DNA of 42,822 nucleotides from Cudoniella acicularis (Eukaryota; Ascomycota; Leotiomycetes; Helotiales; Helotiaceae). Made by a program: the position numbers and the translations under genes. How positions within the stretch are numbered: the stretch's first letter is position 1; the number at the start of each line of letters is the position of its first letter. Of the stretch, positions 25,201 through 36,855 are shown one piece after another. The DNA is taken from the NCBI GenBank assembly GCA_013054445.1, contig JAAMPI010000338.1:1-42822 (forward strand), written 5' to 3'. Under the pieces are notes generated by a model. That model saw only the letters and a list, made by a program, of their open reading frames with translations, had not been told where the DNA came from and did not search any database.

Positions 25201-25392
25201 CTCAAGTGAAGCCTTCAACTCTGATTACTGAGCTTCTGACAACACACTCATGAAAGCCGTTTTCACTACTTTTACATTGAGTTTACAAAGAGTTGAATGC
25301 CCCCTCCACAATTTACGCCTACTGATGCAATTACTCCAATATCCAGTCCTTGACACTCGGCCAATATGTTACTCTGCAAACAAGCACGAATA
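22275..25392. other. Gene-poor, AT-rich 3.1 kb with doubtful ORFs
   Basis: I found no gene with confidence. Near the left edge is a 6-bp-arm inverted repeat (AACCGG GCTC CCGGTT, about 22345-22360). Three ORFs deserve mention. 22493-23158 (+, 221 codons) has an odd Cys/Arg-rich tail and no domain. 23877-24398 (-, 173 codons) has a hydrophobic, signal-like start (MPSFLYAILPAASLINIL) and a Ser/Gln-rich body. 24392-24709 (+, 105 codons) has a charged C-terminal half (ISDREREEYLRSL). A coding-like fragment with a membrane span (KVAWGTSIAALGLVLGYS) also reads on the minus strand at about 23600-23690 without a clear start. They could be lineage-specific genes or relics. Confidence 0.35.
24880..24924. 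repeat. CTTCTG microsatellite plus two tandem 12-mers containing TTCTAGAA
   Basis: About four CTTCTG units (24880-24905) run into two exact tandem copies of CTTCTAGAACAC (24901-24912 and 24913-24924). Each copy contains the palindrome TTCTAGAA, a perfect two-repeat heat-shock element core (TTCnnGAA). Origin by slippage from the microsatellite is equally plausible. Confidence 0.75.
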
Positions 25393-26051
25393 TTATTTGT
25401 TACTTGAGAAATTCGTGCCTTTCTCTCTCCATTTTCTCCAATCATCTAATGCAGTTTCCCAATCCCGAAAATCCTCTCCGCACCTCTCCACCACCAAGCT
25501 CCAACTTCTCGCCCTGACAATATTCTCCACGCCCCTCTCTTGCCTAACAACCGCAGCCAATCTTTCCGTTCTAGGTTCCCTCGGAAAGAACCTCGCTGAA
25601 TAAGGATCTAGCCTCTCATCCACAACCCTTTCCCTATCCTTCTCGCTCTCTACTTGTCTCAGAACCGATTCTGGATCATCGGGGTCCGGAGAAGTCGCCA
25701 CAGAAGCACAGTAATTTAAAACATCGGAGCGAACCTGCCATGACGGGAAGAGCACTTGTGTCTTGAATGTACGGCATGAATTTGGGGGTATTCTTCGAGA
25801 GTATGCGGGACGGGGATTTCGTGTTGATGTGGAGGAGGGGTCGAAGCCTGCCGTTGAAGGTGTAAGAAGCGCGTTGAGGTTTTGCGTTATGCTGTCGTCT
25901 ATGGAGGCGCGGGAGATGCGCAAAAAGTCTTAATAGAATAATCAGTATTATGCTCTTCTGGATTGAATTAGAAGAAGCAGAAACCTTTTAATGCTAGGGT
26001 ATTAAAGCAGAATTGTGGAGTGAGTGGTGGGTGAGGCGGTGGTTGTGCCAT
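25393..26051 (-). CDS. MIX23: MIX23 family protein (Cid2/CCDC58-like, mitochondrial intermembrane space)
   Basis: There are two exons, 26051-25985 and 25928-25393. A 56-nt intron (GTTTCT...AAG) separates them, and the protein is 200 aa. The spliced N-terminus gives FCFNTLALKDFLRISR joined to ASIDDSITQNLNALL, which aligns with the MIX23 signature (Cys, then R-x-IDD-x-I-x-x-LN). The second Cys pair follows (CRTFKTQVLFPSWQVRSDVL, then NYC). The C-terminal helix with EDFRDWETALDDW matches the family's ERC-x-x-x-F region (here VVERCGEDF). MIX23 proteins are cysteine-motif proteins of the mitochondrial intermembrane space that support protein import. The first exon is only 67 nt and is needed for the leading Cys. 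The gene sits in an otherwise degenerate neighbourhood yet reads cleanly. Confidence 0.85.
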
Positions 26052-26655
26052 GATTTCTTTCGGGATGGCTTTAGGAACAACCTCTGCGCGAGAGGGCTGA
26101 GACCAAAAGTAGCTCGCCACAATGAATTTATTAGAGGCTTGAAGGCCCTTTGGGGTTTTGGAAAGGATTTTTCGAGGCTCGAAAGCTGGGTGAAGTTGGA
26201 GGTTGGATACGGGAGCTTTGGACAGGGATGTGCTATCTTAGCGTCTCGATAAAGCTCCCCGATGATGACATGGCAATAACTTGAAGGCCTACTTGAATTC
26301 CACTTCCTCTCTTCTTCATGATTTTCGTCATGTTGGTTAGATGTCTAATATGCATGCGGATGTGCTCCTTGTGAATTTCTCTGTTCCATACTCCACACTT
26401 CCAATCGTTAAATCTCTCTTCTTCAAGCTGCCAAAAGAGCTATAAGTATCAGTGACGTAGGTAGGAGCCAGTGCTCTGAATCTACCAAAGTATGGAGAAG
26501 AGTTTCATTTTGGCACGAATAGCCGTGCAAACTTCAAGAGAAGTTCCCGAAGTCCCCGAACTAGTGTTAAATGTAATTGAATATTGGCATCTTCAAAACA
26601 ATGAAGTCTGGGCTCTGGAGGTCGCCCAGTGGGCCAGCTCAAAGAAATTTCGCCG
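26052..26655. other. Spacer between MIX23 and the carrier pseudogene
   Basis: The left half is the MIX23 promoter and contains a 79-codon plus-strand ORF (26013-26252) that overlaps MIX23 exon 1 and has no domain. From 26492 an open stretch beginning MEKSFILARIAVQTS runs towards the pseudogene in the same frame group but shows no carrier features. Nothing else was identified. Confidence 0.35.
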
Positions 26656-27866
26656 ATGGTATCATCACTAGTCAAAGAATTCCAGGCTGATAAAAGATAG
26701 GCAGGAGCCTTCGCAGCATTTACCGTCGACCTTCTTGTCTATCCTCTCGATATGCTAAAAACTCGATTTCAAAGCCTGGATTACAAGAAAATCTATTACA
26801 ATGCTTCTAAAAACGCAATCGACCGGAGACCTCTCTTTCGAGGGATTTATTAGAGAGTTGGAAGTGTAATCTTAATCACTATACCTTCGTGTAAGCACAT
26901 CTCTCTTTTGGTAAGTTGCAGGGTAACCTGTTGCGAATTTTCCTTCAACTATTCCGTTTCGCGCTTCCAGCTTGAAAAAAAACAGGGTGTAGAATGCATA
27001 GAGGCCGTCTTCTTATTGTTGCGCAATAACTTAGAAGGTATCGCTGAATGCAAACAGCAGGAGCATTTTTCACAACATACGAGGCTGTGAAGAGTGCTTT
27101 GGCAAAGGCCAATACGAGTTTGACGGGATCAGGCTCACCTCTTGTTCCTCAACCGTTCATTCACAGTACGGCATCATCTACTGCGGAACTTGTCTCATGC
27201 TTCATTCTGACGCCCGCTGAGGTGTTGAAGCAGAATTCCCAGATGATTCGTCGACCAGATGGGCCCTCGCCATCCAAGGTTTCAACTGCATTTCAACCCT
27301 CAGTGACTCTATAAGCTCTCAGGCGATTCAAGGAGCCATCACAATTATGGAGAGGCTATACCGCGCTGGCAGCTCGCAACCTGCCGTTTACAGCGATGCG
27401 GTTTCCAATGTTCAAGCGTATGAAAAAATTGATTAAGCAATACCGGAAGGTCCATGGCAAATTTACTGGAAGTTTGGCAGAAACAGCGGTGACCACAGCA
27501 GTAAGTGCAGAAAGCGCTGGCTCCATCGCAGCTATCATTACGACGCCGGTGGACGTCGTCAAAACCCGAATGATGTTGCCAGCAGCGGGCGAAAGCTCGG
27601 AGGAAAGGGCAAGGCAAGCCGTCAACTACGCAAAGAAACACAACCGCTCACTTGAGGGCTTGGAAGGAAAAAGAGGCGTCGCCAGGAAGAGCGGCATCAC
27701 AGTTGCACAAGAAATCGTGCATCAAAGCGGAGTAAAGGGCCTGTTCCGAGGCGGCACCTTGAGAGCAGAGTGGACAGCGTTGAGCAGTGGTCTCTATCTT
27801 GGAGTATATGAAAGTGGACGTGCATGGCTTGAGGATCGACGGGATGTTTATGGAAATAATTTTTAA
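26656..27866 (+). pseudogene. Mitochondrial carrier (Pet8/SAM-carrier-like) pseudogene
   Basis: Three carrier repeats are recognisable in one reading path with a 167-nt intron (26891-27057, GTAAGC...CAG). The signatures are YPLDMLKTRF in repeat 1, TPAEVLKQ in repeat 2 and TPVDVVKTRM in repeat 3, all PX[DE]XX[KR]. Segments such as GAFAAFTVDLL, SVILITIPSSGAFF and AARNLPFTAMRFPMF resemble the S-adenosylmethionine carrier branch (Pet8). In-frame stops fall at TAG 26698-26700, TAG 26851-26853 and TAA 27312-27314. The first sits where part of helix 1 also seems missing. Removing short introns does not bypass the stops. A likely original start is ATG 26656 (MVSSLVKEFQADK). Exporting a short C-terminal fragment from Met 27396 is conceivable but would give only the last third. 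I consider it dead. Confidence 0.82.
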
Positions 27867-29023
27867 TGTGGAAGCTCTGTCCATTCGGAAGCCATCCTGG
27901 ACCAGCATGTGCGTTGGATAATGTCCAGTGGTTCGTGAGCTTCGATTGCCGCCCACGACAATATGGGAATTATATGCCTTCCTCTCTTGTCCGATTTCGG
28001 GGTCCATTCCCTTGCTTTATCTCACAGATCGTCCCCTTCTTAGCACGATAATGGAAGTACTATGGTTCTGTCGCATTTCCCAATTCGGAATCTTCCAAAT
28101 TCAGTCCTCGTGTCGGAGAATATTCGTCGGAAGGCTGTCCGAGAATTCAAAGTCAACGGTAGCGATTTTTGGAGATAGCTTAACGATTGGTGTTGGCTGG
28201 CCTATGCGTCTCGCCTGCAGACTTGACCTGGGCATCCGGTCACCAGGGCGGTGAGGCTCCGGATCATCCCGCCCCGAGGTTGATGTTGGAGACTGCGTTC
28301 AGAATCGTGAACTTCTGGAACTCGTGCCGAAAGAGTGCGGCTATGAAAATGATGCCAGTGGCAAAATATTGCTGGAATTGCTAACGAACAGATTCAAAAT
28401 GCTTCGCCGGACTTTTGTGAACTGGTTTCAACTCATGTTTGGCGCGTATAAAATTCGGTGCCGATTTGCAGGTGTCATGTTCTGCCACGTTTTGGTGTGG
28501 AGGACCCTTTCAACTCGGGACGGTTTCTTTGCCCCGTTTAAGGCCCGCAATTCCGGGACAACAGCTTAGAGCCTGAAGATTGCATCCATGCCGTGCCTCA
28601 ATATTTGTGTTTCTGGGGCCAAAATGGTGTCAATTATGCGGTCAAGACAGAGCTTCAGGGAAATATCAGCAAGGTTGACGTCGATGCAGACGATCTTTCT
28701 GACAGACTGTGAACCCTCTTACCAAATTTCACCATCCAAACGGATGATTGCGCCATATCACAACACAATAAAATAAAATGACACCAGTTCCCCCGACATG
28801 GCCCAAGCAAGCACGATGCTCACCTGTTAGGGATGTCAAACCTCGTTGATAAGCCACGGTTATGAAGGTTCACAAATTTCCCGTCGTCCCTCCTCTTCCC
28901 TTCCCCACCTCCAGTTCCCATCTTCACAAGATTTTCCTCCTTTACTAGAGTGCGACTACGCACCCTTCAATACTTCAGAAGTATCTCTCTTCCAAACCGT
29001 CGTTCATTTTGTTCGTGTCGGAC
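27867..29023. other. Probable coding relic followed by the UPF0643 promoter
   Basis: From 27928 one plus frame is open to 28569 apart from a single TGA at 28252-28254, with coding-like text such as ELLELVPKECGYENDASGK. From about 28360 to 28735 a second frame is also coding-like with three stops (NEQIQNASPDFCELV ... HAVPQYLCFWGQNGVNYAV ... DVDADDLSDRL). I do not recognise a family. The remainder to 29023 is the CT-rich promoter of the next gene. Confidence 0.35.
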
Positions 29024-29757
29024 ATGGCTGTCACTCCGTTCATCCCTTTGGATTCCGACGCAACCACTCGGGGCGTCACTTCCATTCCCGATATCCACAA
29101 CACCAAATCGGTCGTTCCCAATGCTCAAGAGGATTTCTCCAGCAACGAAGATGAGAACTTTCTCGTCGTCTCTCCCTACAATGAAAAACCTCATTTACTG
29201 GATCTCCGAACTGTCGACACCGCCAATCAGCTACTTGCCAAGGCCTTGGTCGGGATGGAGAGCTTGAGGGACGACTACGCCACCGCGCCATATATCGAAA
29301 TCTTCAACTGGCCAGAGATCATTGCCAATGTTCAAAAGCTATCCGAGGAAGCAAATTTCGTCTGGAAGGAAGCTGCATTTTACGTCGTTGCGTTTCGATC
29401 ACGCATCCCACCAACCACGGTGTACGCTGATCTCGGCGTCCTCGACAAAGCAGCACATGCGGAGGCAACTAAGAGCGGTGGATTTCTCAAGTACGAAGAC
29501 TGACTCTGATTTCGCTCTCTGCAAATGCTGATCCAAAATCTAGGTATTGGTTCGGGTCACCTGATGAGCAGGGAAGAAACCTCGCGACTTGCGTTTGGCG
29601 CAACCAGCATGATGCTAGGGTGGGGAGCGTGGGAGAGGCGCACCGCAAAGCCGTTGGTGCAACCCGGTTGTTGTATACGGAGTGGAGGATTGAGCGTTTG
29701 AGACTTCTGATCAAGGATGGCGCAAAGGAATGGGAGATCGCCGACTGGAAAGACTGA
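29024..29757 (+). CDS. UPF0643 family protein
   Basis: There are two exons, 29024-29490 and 29544-29757. A 53-nt intron (GTACGA...TAG) separates them, and the protein is 226 aa. Family hallmarks are DFSSNEDENFLVVSPYNEKP, HLLDLRTVDTANQLLAKALV, DDYATAPYIEIFNWPEI and, across the junction, HAEATKSGGFLKYWFGSPDE. They are followed by RNLATCVWRNQHDA and the C-terminal YTEWRIERLRLLI. This is a fungal family known from fission yeast PB2B2.08. No biochemical role is established that I can name. There is no signal peptide or membrane span, so a soluble protein is expected. The C-terminal half reads like a GNAT-type fold fragment, which is only a guess. Confidence 0.85.
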
Positions 29758-30464
29758 AGAGGCGCAATGAGATTCTTCATCTCATGTCCTATCTATACTG
29801 GCACCGATAGGGTTAGATTCCCCGGGTTCGAACTTTGAGGAGCTTGAGCTTGCTGGTGCTATTGGAGTTGGTGGGTAAACCGTAGACCGTACTAGAATTA
29901 TAGAGGCTTCCCGGGCTCCGTTGCGCATCTATAGATGAATGAATAGTGCTTCAACTGCTGTTTGTAAGTTCTATGCTTACTGTTTATAAACATATGAAGA
30001 ATACATAACTAGGCTCTCGCCATTTTAATTGATAAACTGTATACCGCTGGTCCGCTAAGACTGTTGCTTTGATTTGAAAGTCTTTTGACACGTGACTCAG
30101 ACAGTGGCCCATGTGGCCCATGTGGCTTCTGACAGCAGCGGCAGCGTTCAGAAAAGACGATAAAAAGGGTTTGTTATAGTACGGGCCCCTGGCACCTCTT
30201 TATAGGCAAAATTCAATAAGAAGAAGCACTCGAGTGTAGTTGTGAGGTTGGAAAAAAGGTCGTGGGGGTTTATAGATGCCCCCCGCGCTAGTGCCGCGCC
30301 AAGACTTCGAGCACACAAATCGATTGCAGTCAAAAAGTTCACAAAAGCGACCCGCGACGACCAATACTGCGCATTCTTGATCTTTCGTCGACAACAACTC
30401 TACATACAAGAAGACCGCATCGACGCCTCTATCCGAAAATTATTGACCTGGTCTGCTCGCGATC
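29758..30464. other. Spacer upstream of the eIF3h gene
   Basis: The spacer contains a CACGTG hexamer (about 30091-30096). A short tandem repeat GTGGCCCAT/GTGGCCCAT lies at about 30103-30123. No gene is seen. The last 280 bp, GC-rich at 30280-30310, is the likely promoter and leader of eIF3h. Confidence 0.4.
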
Positions 30465-31666
30465 ATGGCGGACATACCGAAAGAAGTTCCTTTGAACTCC
30501 GTCCAGGTGGAAGCGCTGGTGCGAATAATCCTTTCATAGCGGGGAAAGGCTAAACTGATGAGACAATTAGGTAGTGATGAAAATCGTAAAGGCATGCGCT
30601 GCTACGTTTCCAACCACGGCGACTGGGGCCATCGTGGGCATGGATGTTGGCAGCTGTCTCCAAGTCACAAACTGCTTTCCCTTCCCTACCGCAGACATCG
30701 CGGCCTCCGACTCCCACCCCAACGATCATATGGCCGCCTCGAATATCGCTGCCGCAGCACCACGATCCAAGGCAAACGTCACATACCAGAATGAAATGAT
30801 CAAGTACCTTCGAGAAGTCAACGTGGATGCGAACAATGTTGGGTGGTACACGAGCGCGAACATGGGCAACTTCATAAACACCAGCTTGATTGAGAATCAG
30901 TATCACTATCAGAAGGAGATAAATGAGAGGACGGTCGCTTTGGTGCACGATGTTAGCAGGAGCTCTCAGGGTGCCTTGAGTCTACGAGCCTTCAGATTAT
31001 CGCCAACCTTCATGGCTGCTTATAAGGAGGGCAAGTTCACTACCGAGAAGTAATGACTCCCGATTATTTTCAGAAGGACTTTTCTAATTTTAGTACAGCA
31101 TGCAAAAGACCAAACTCACCTATAAGGACGTTCTGGTTGAACTGCCTATAGTTATCCACAACTCTCATCTTTTGACCTCTTTCCTGCACCAATTACCTGC
31201 CGAGCCACCAAAGAAAGAACTCGAATTTCCCACTAGTCTTGGAGACCTTACAGCTAATCAACCCCCGATTCCTCTCTACCCCAACCTCGAATCTCTCGAC
31301 CTTTCAATTGATCCATACCTCGAGCGGACTTGTGATATGTTATTGGACAGTATTGAAACTCATTACACCGAACTCAACAACTTCCAATATTACCAAAGAC
31401 AGCTTGCCCGTGAGCAGACCAAGATCACTGCGTGGAAAACAAAGCGAGCTGCGGAGAATGCTACGCGGGTTCAACAAAAGCTGGCTCCGTTGCCCGAGGA
31501 CGAGTGGGAGAGAGTCTTCAAGTTGCCAACTGAGCCAAGCAGGTTGGAGGGGATGTTAAATGCTCGACAAGTAGAGCAATATTCGAGACAAGTGGATGGC
31601 TTTACTGCAAGCATTACTAGTAAGATGTTTGCTGTAAAAAGCAATCTGTTGCCTGAATCATCGTGA
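30465..31666 (+). CDS. Translation initiation factor 3 subunit H (eIF3h)
   Basis: There are three exons: 30465-30518, 30571-31049 and 31099-31666. Introns are 52 and 49 nt, and the protein is 366 aa. The N-terminus [18 protein letters not shown] joins VVMKIVKAC at the first junction. An MPN domain follows (about 14-160) with [10 protein letters not shown] and [14 protein letters not shown]. The catalytic JAMM histidines are replaced (TSA where an isopeptidase has HSH), as expected for a non-catalytic eIF3 MPN subunit. [33 protein letters not shown] and the C-terminal helices [16 protein letters not shown] are characteristic. eIF3h stabilises the eIF3 octamer core on the 40S ribosome. At the last acceptor two AGs compete, and TACAG (ending 31098) keeps the frame. 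Confidence 0.95.
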
Positions 31667-32527
31667 GAATGTGGGGACTAGCGGGGATTTTTCAGGACAA
31701 CCGCCTCACGTATTTCACGAGATTATGAGGTATGAGCGGGTGGTTTGCATAGGCTGGCGTTCAGAAGGGCACTGTCAATAAATCAAATGTAACCGGTCGG
31801 AATACCAAAAAATAGCATAGATCATTAGAACCTATGATCCACCAGACTTCGTTGGCCTTTTTACCTTTGTTTCAGGTGTCCCTCCACAATAATTACTTGT
31901 TGAGTAATGTACTCGGTCGGGCTTTTTCTAAGTGTCAGGACGGATAAAACCCCAAGTAGTTCACAAATACTCACAGCACAATGGTAACTTACATTTGTCA
32001 TAATAAATATCCTCCTTTGCCTTGATAACTTGAATATACTTCCTACTTAAAAAGTTGAGTGATTTTGCTACTATGGAGTATTCACAACATAGGGGCCCAG
32101 CACTCAGAAATTACCCGACCGAGTATTATCCTTTGCTTCTCCTGTTCTTCTCCTGTTCGTGCCAATACAGCCCTCGTGTTCGTAAACGATCGTTTTCCCT
32201 TGCAGGAATCAATATTGAAGCCGTTGGGTAACGGCACCAGCCTCCAGCCAGCCCCTCGTTCAGGGGTGTGGCTTTAGCGTTGTCGCTAGCAACCGATGTC
32301 CACCCCACTACTTCTACAGAATGAAACAAAGTCTTTGCTCCTTCCTTCGAACACAACAACATCTCCCACCAAAATCCAGCATCTCTGTAAGTTTGTCCAA
32401 ATCCTCACCACATCAATCGCTCAGCTTCGTCACACTTGCTGACCGGTCCTTTACACACAGCTCTCCAATACCCTTTGCAAATCCTTGACCCCACCCCTCA
32501 CCGCAACAATCTCGAACTCTTCCGAAA
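31667..32527. other. Spacer and promoter of the SAH hydrolase gene
   Basis: No gene is supported. The right 150 bp is pyrimidine-rich (CATCTCCCACC, CTCACCACATC and TTCGTCACAC stretches), typical of strongly expressed fungal housekeeping genes. A plus ORF at 32436-32684 overlaps the true first exons in another frame. Confidence 0.4.
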
Positions 32528-34031
<1,504 letters not shown>

Positions 34032-34453
34032 AGTTTTTAATTATGGGATCTCGGAGTTTGTGCTTTTAGCGGCGCGGAATAAGTCGAACATTTCAACACG
34101 ACTAATGATATGACGATCTGGGGAAAAGCATTGTCCTTCAACGGCATATAAAGAGAGTTAAGGGAAAAGTTTTCAACAATGGGATGGTGTATTTTCAGCG
34201 ATCGGCGTTACTTGGCTGGCTCTTCAACAACGGTCAAGTAGAAGTCTATGGATTTTTTGCTTAGACAGACAGAACAGTTTTGTTCTATAGAGAATATACG
34301 CACTGATTGTGCTAGTTACTCTCTATTTTGAGATTTTAAATTATACTTTTTGATTCGTGATACTCCGCTCTTATATGTATTACATGGCAGCATCGATGTC
34401 GTCTAAAAAAAGAGCTGTAGGATATTGCTGCTTCTATTGTCGCTTCTATTGAT

Positions 34454-34508
<55 letters not shown>

Positions 34509-35202
34509 CTTTTGCTTAAATCGTTTTCTTCTTCTGCGGCCGCTCTATTCTGTCGGATATCTTCCGAGTCCCGGGTTCCTAGCCCGGTTGAACTTGATAA
34601 TATCACAATAACAAAACCACTCATCCTCGTCTTTGGAAGTTGCACACTACGGTAGATGTTACATTAAAGAGAGAGCCTACCTGACTACACGACATGTTCT
34701 AAATCCCTATCCTACTGTGAACACACTTCCTTCTTTTAAACAATCTATCCGGACTTTTGGTCGTCCCCGGCACTCAAAAGTTTACTCCAGCGAGTGAGCA
34801 CTTATTATCTAGTGGGATTTTGAATTTGGAACTTTATAGTATAACAGACTATTGTGGAATTTAACACTCCTATATTAAGGCTTAATAAACAGGTTTGACG
34901 TTAAATTTCTAGTAGTGGTCCGAGAAATATTAGGGGCTTGGTATTTATGTTATCTTGAGGCTTGAAGTGAAGGGAGGAATATGAACAGGTGACAAGACTA
35001 TTATTTTGCATTTTCTGTTAGGCTTAGAACTTTATTTGAATTTGAGTTTGACTGATTTTGTTGTGGTATGTTATTGGCATTGGCCCGCACTTCTTAGGTT
35101 GATTAGTTGAAAATCATCAACTGTTTTACTGCTTGGATATCACCTGGAATACTCAATTTCGACCTCCGTTTCTTCCCAACCCCCCCAAGCCCCTCAAAAT
35201 CA
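34032..35202. other. Gene-free AT-rich spacer with microsatellite
   Basis: This is the 3' flank of SAH1, the ATTT microsatellite listed separately, and AT-rich DNA. The only plus ORF over the repeat (34425-34655) encodes Leu/Ile/Tyr/Phe periodic text from the microsatellite. No gene was seen. Confidence 0.45.
34452..34508. repeat. Tetranucleotide microsatellite (ATTT)14
   Basis: There are 57 bases of uninterrupted ATTT repeats, about 14 units, in the 3' region of SAH1. It is perfect in this copy, so its length is probably polymorphic between strains. Confidence 0.95.
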
Positions 35203-35838
35203 TCAGCCAATAACAACCCCATCACCTCCCCTAACATACCCCCCCTTCACCACCGTCGCAAAAACTCCCACCCCCTTCCCATTCCCATTCCCACTCCCAC
35301 TCCCTCCCTTCCCCTTAACCCTCCCCTTCTTATCCAGCACCCCCTCCGGCCACTCACCAACTCTCTTCCTCGGCTCTCTAACCCCCGTAATCCGCACTAC
35401 AACCTCAGAACCTATATACAATAGTGTATTTGTTGGGAGGGATTGCAGGTCTGGGAGGGAGGAGAGGGTTATGTTTTCGCCTAGGCTGCCGGGGGTGAGG
35501 GGGATTTTGGAGGTGGAGACTTTTTGGGGAAGGGGGTGTTAGTTTCGTGGGAGCAAAAGGAGGCGAGGGGTTGACGTACGACTTTTCAACTGCGCAGAAG
35601 ACAACAACAAGATTTGCCTCGTGTTCGAAGGGTTGGGAGATGGTGCGCAACTATTTACTCATTTCTTCATCAACATCTCTCTCTTCCCATTTTCTTTTCT
35701 CAGAGAGGAAAGAAGGGGAAGTAGGGATACGCACTGAACATCATACTGCACGCCCTGGTTTTCAAGAAGGTAGATGTACGCCGTGGGTTGTTTGGCGAAA
35801 GAATGCGTTTGGGAGAGGGAGGTGGAGAGGACCGACAT
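35203..35838 (-). CDS. Small hypothetical protein
   Basis: I infer three exons: 35838-35735, 35650-35580 and 35519-35203. Introns are 84 nt (GTGCGT...TAG) and 60 nt (GTACGT...AAG), and the protein is 163 aa. The N-terminus is MSVLSTSLSQTHSFAKQPTA. The third exon carries the best-conserved-looking text: PLTPGSLGENITLSSLPD, TLLYIGSEVVVRITGVREP and KRVGEWPEGVLDKKGRV. A Gly/Lys-rich low-complexity tail follows (GSGSGNGNGKG). I do not recognise the family. The pattern is a small soluble beta-rich domain. Exon 2 read in a neighbouring frame (LRTISQPFEHEANLVVVFCA) looks more protein-like but does not connect by GT-AG splicing to either neighbour, so the middle of the model is uncertain. Confidence 0.6.
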
Positions 35839-36855
35839 GATGGGGAAATTAAAACTCTTCCTTTCTTTCTTATAGGTTGGTGTTGAGCTTCTGTAAGATG
35901 AAAGAGGAGAGGTGGTGGGTTTCTTCTTGTTACTGTGGTACGAAGAAGGTTATAAAATAGAATATGTGCTTTGAGAAGTTGCAGCAAGTACAATAGTACT
36001 AAATACCAAAACTTAAAGACTTGCACTTCTTCAAGTCAAAAATCTCAAACACGATAATGTAGAAACGGAATCAACGATAAGAAAATAAAAAAGCGGGAAG
36101 CTATCTACCTATCTGCAAAATAAATTGACAGCAATGCGGGGAAATACTTGCTTTGGGCCCTTAGCCCCGCGATTGCTGCCTGTCATACATACCAGCCTTC
36201 CTTCCAATATCACAGTCCATCCCAACTCGAGCCACGTCGCTGCAGACCCCTCCTTCCCGGTTAAAAACTAGCTAGTCGAATCAGAGCTACTGGGGAGGGT
36301 ATATGTGCATGCATGCACGATTATGCGGGAAGCGGATATCAGGTGTGAAGACCGGCTCGGCTTAAGAACGCTGGTTGGCGAAATGTATGTAGTGCGACTT
36401 GAACATGGACGAGAGATAGATATGCGTGTGAAAGCAGACAGACTATTGTTGCAAACGAGCAACTGAAGGGACAAATTCTTATATGCTCAGATTTAGATAT
36501 ACAAATTATGTATGCAAAGTGGTATCATTCGCAATGCCGGTTCCCAAAGAAACAACAAGCAAACCACATATTCCAGGTGTGCGGGAAAAAAAAGATCCAA
36601 CGCACCTCCTATGCCTCCCTTTATCCTAACCATCCAAATATCAAATATGCCGCGCCATGTAATGCCTAATCCGAATCCCAAACTCCTCCATCTACTCTAC
36701 CAGATCGCCTATTTCTTATTCTTCCCACTCTCGAGACTCAGATCGAGGGACCAGAGACTGTCCCATATGACTGATCTTCTCACCGGACTCGTGCCCGTGG
36801 GTGTTTGTGTTGGAGTGGCCCTTGGGGTGTTCTATAGGCCCTCATCAGCGTTTGT
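35839..36855. other. Gene-free 1 kb between the hypothetical gene and atg11 3' end
   Basis: Only short ORFs without domains occur. The alternating purine-pyrimidine stretch GTGCATGCATGCAC lies near 36304-36317 (a 14-bp perfect palindrome). The right end is the atg11 3' flank. Nothing else was seen. Confidence 0.4.

Noticed and set aside
28159..28200. GDSL-like motif (AIFGDSLTIG) suggesting a lipase
   Set aside because: No other SGNH block (no Gly, Asn or Asp-x-x-His blocks in order) surrounds it, and the frame is broken downstream. It is probably coincidence inside a relic.
29815..29840. GGTTCGAAC, resembling a tRNA T-loop
   Set aside because: No matching acceptor, D-arm or anticodon arm could be folded around it.
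34425..34655. Leu/Ile/Tyr/Phe-rich ORF that could pass for a membrane peptide
   Set aside because: Its hydrophobic repeat is just the translation of the ATTT microsatellite.
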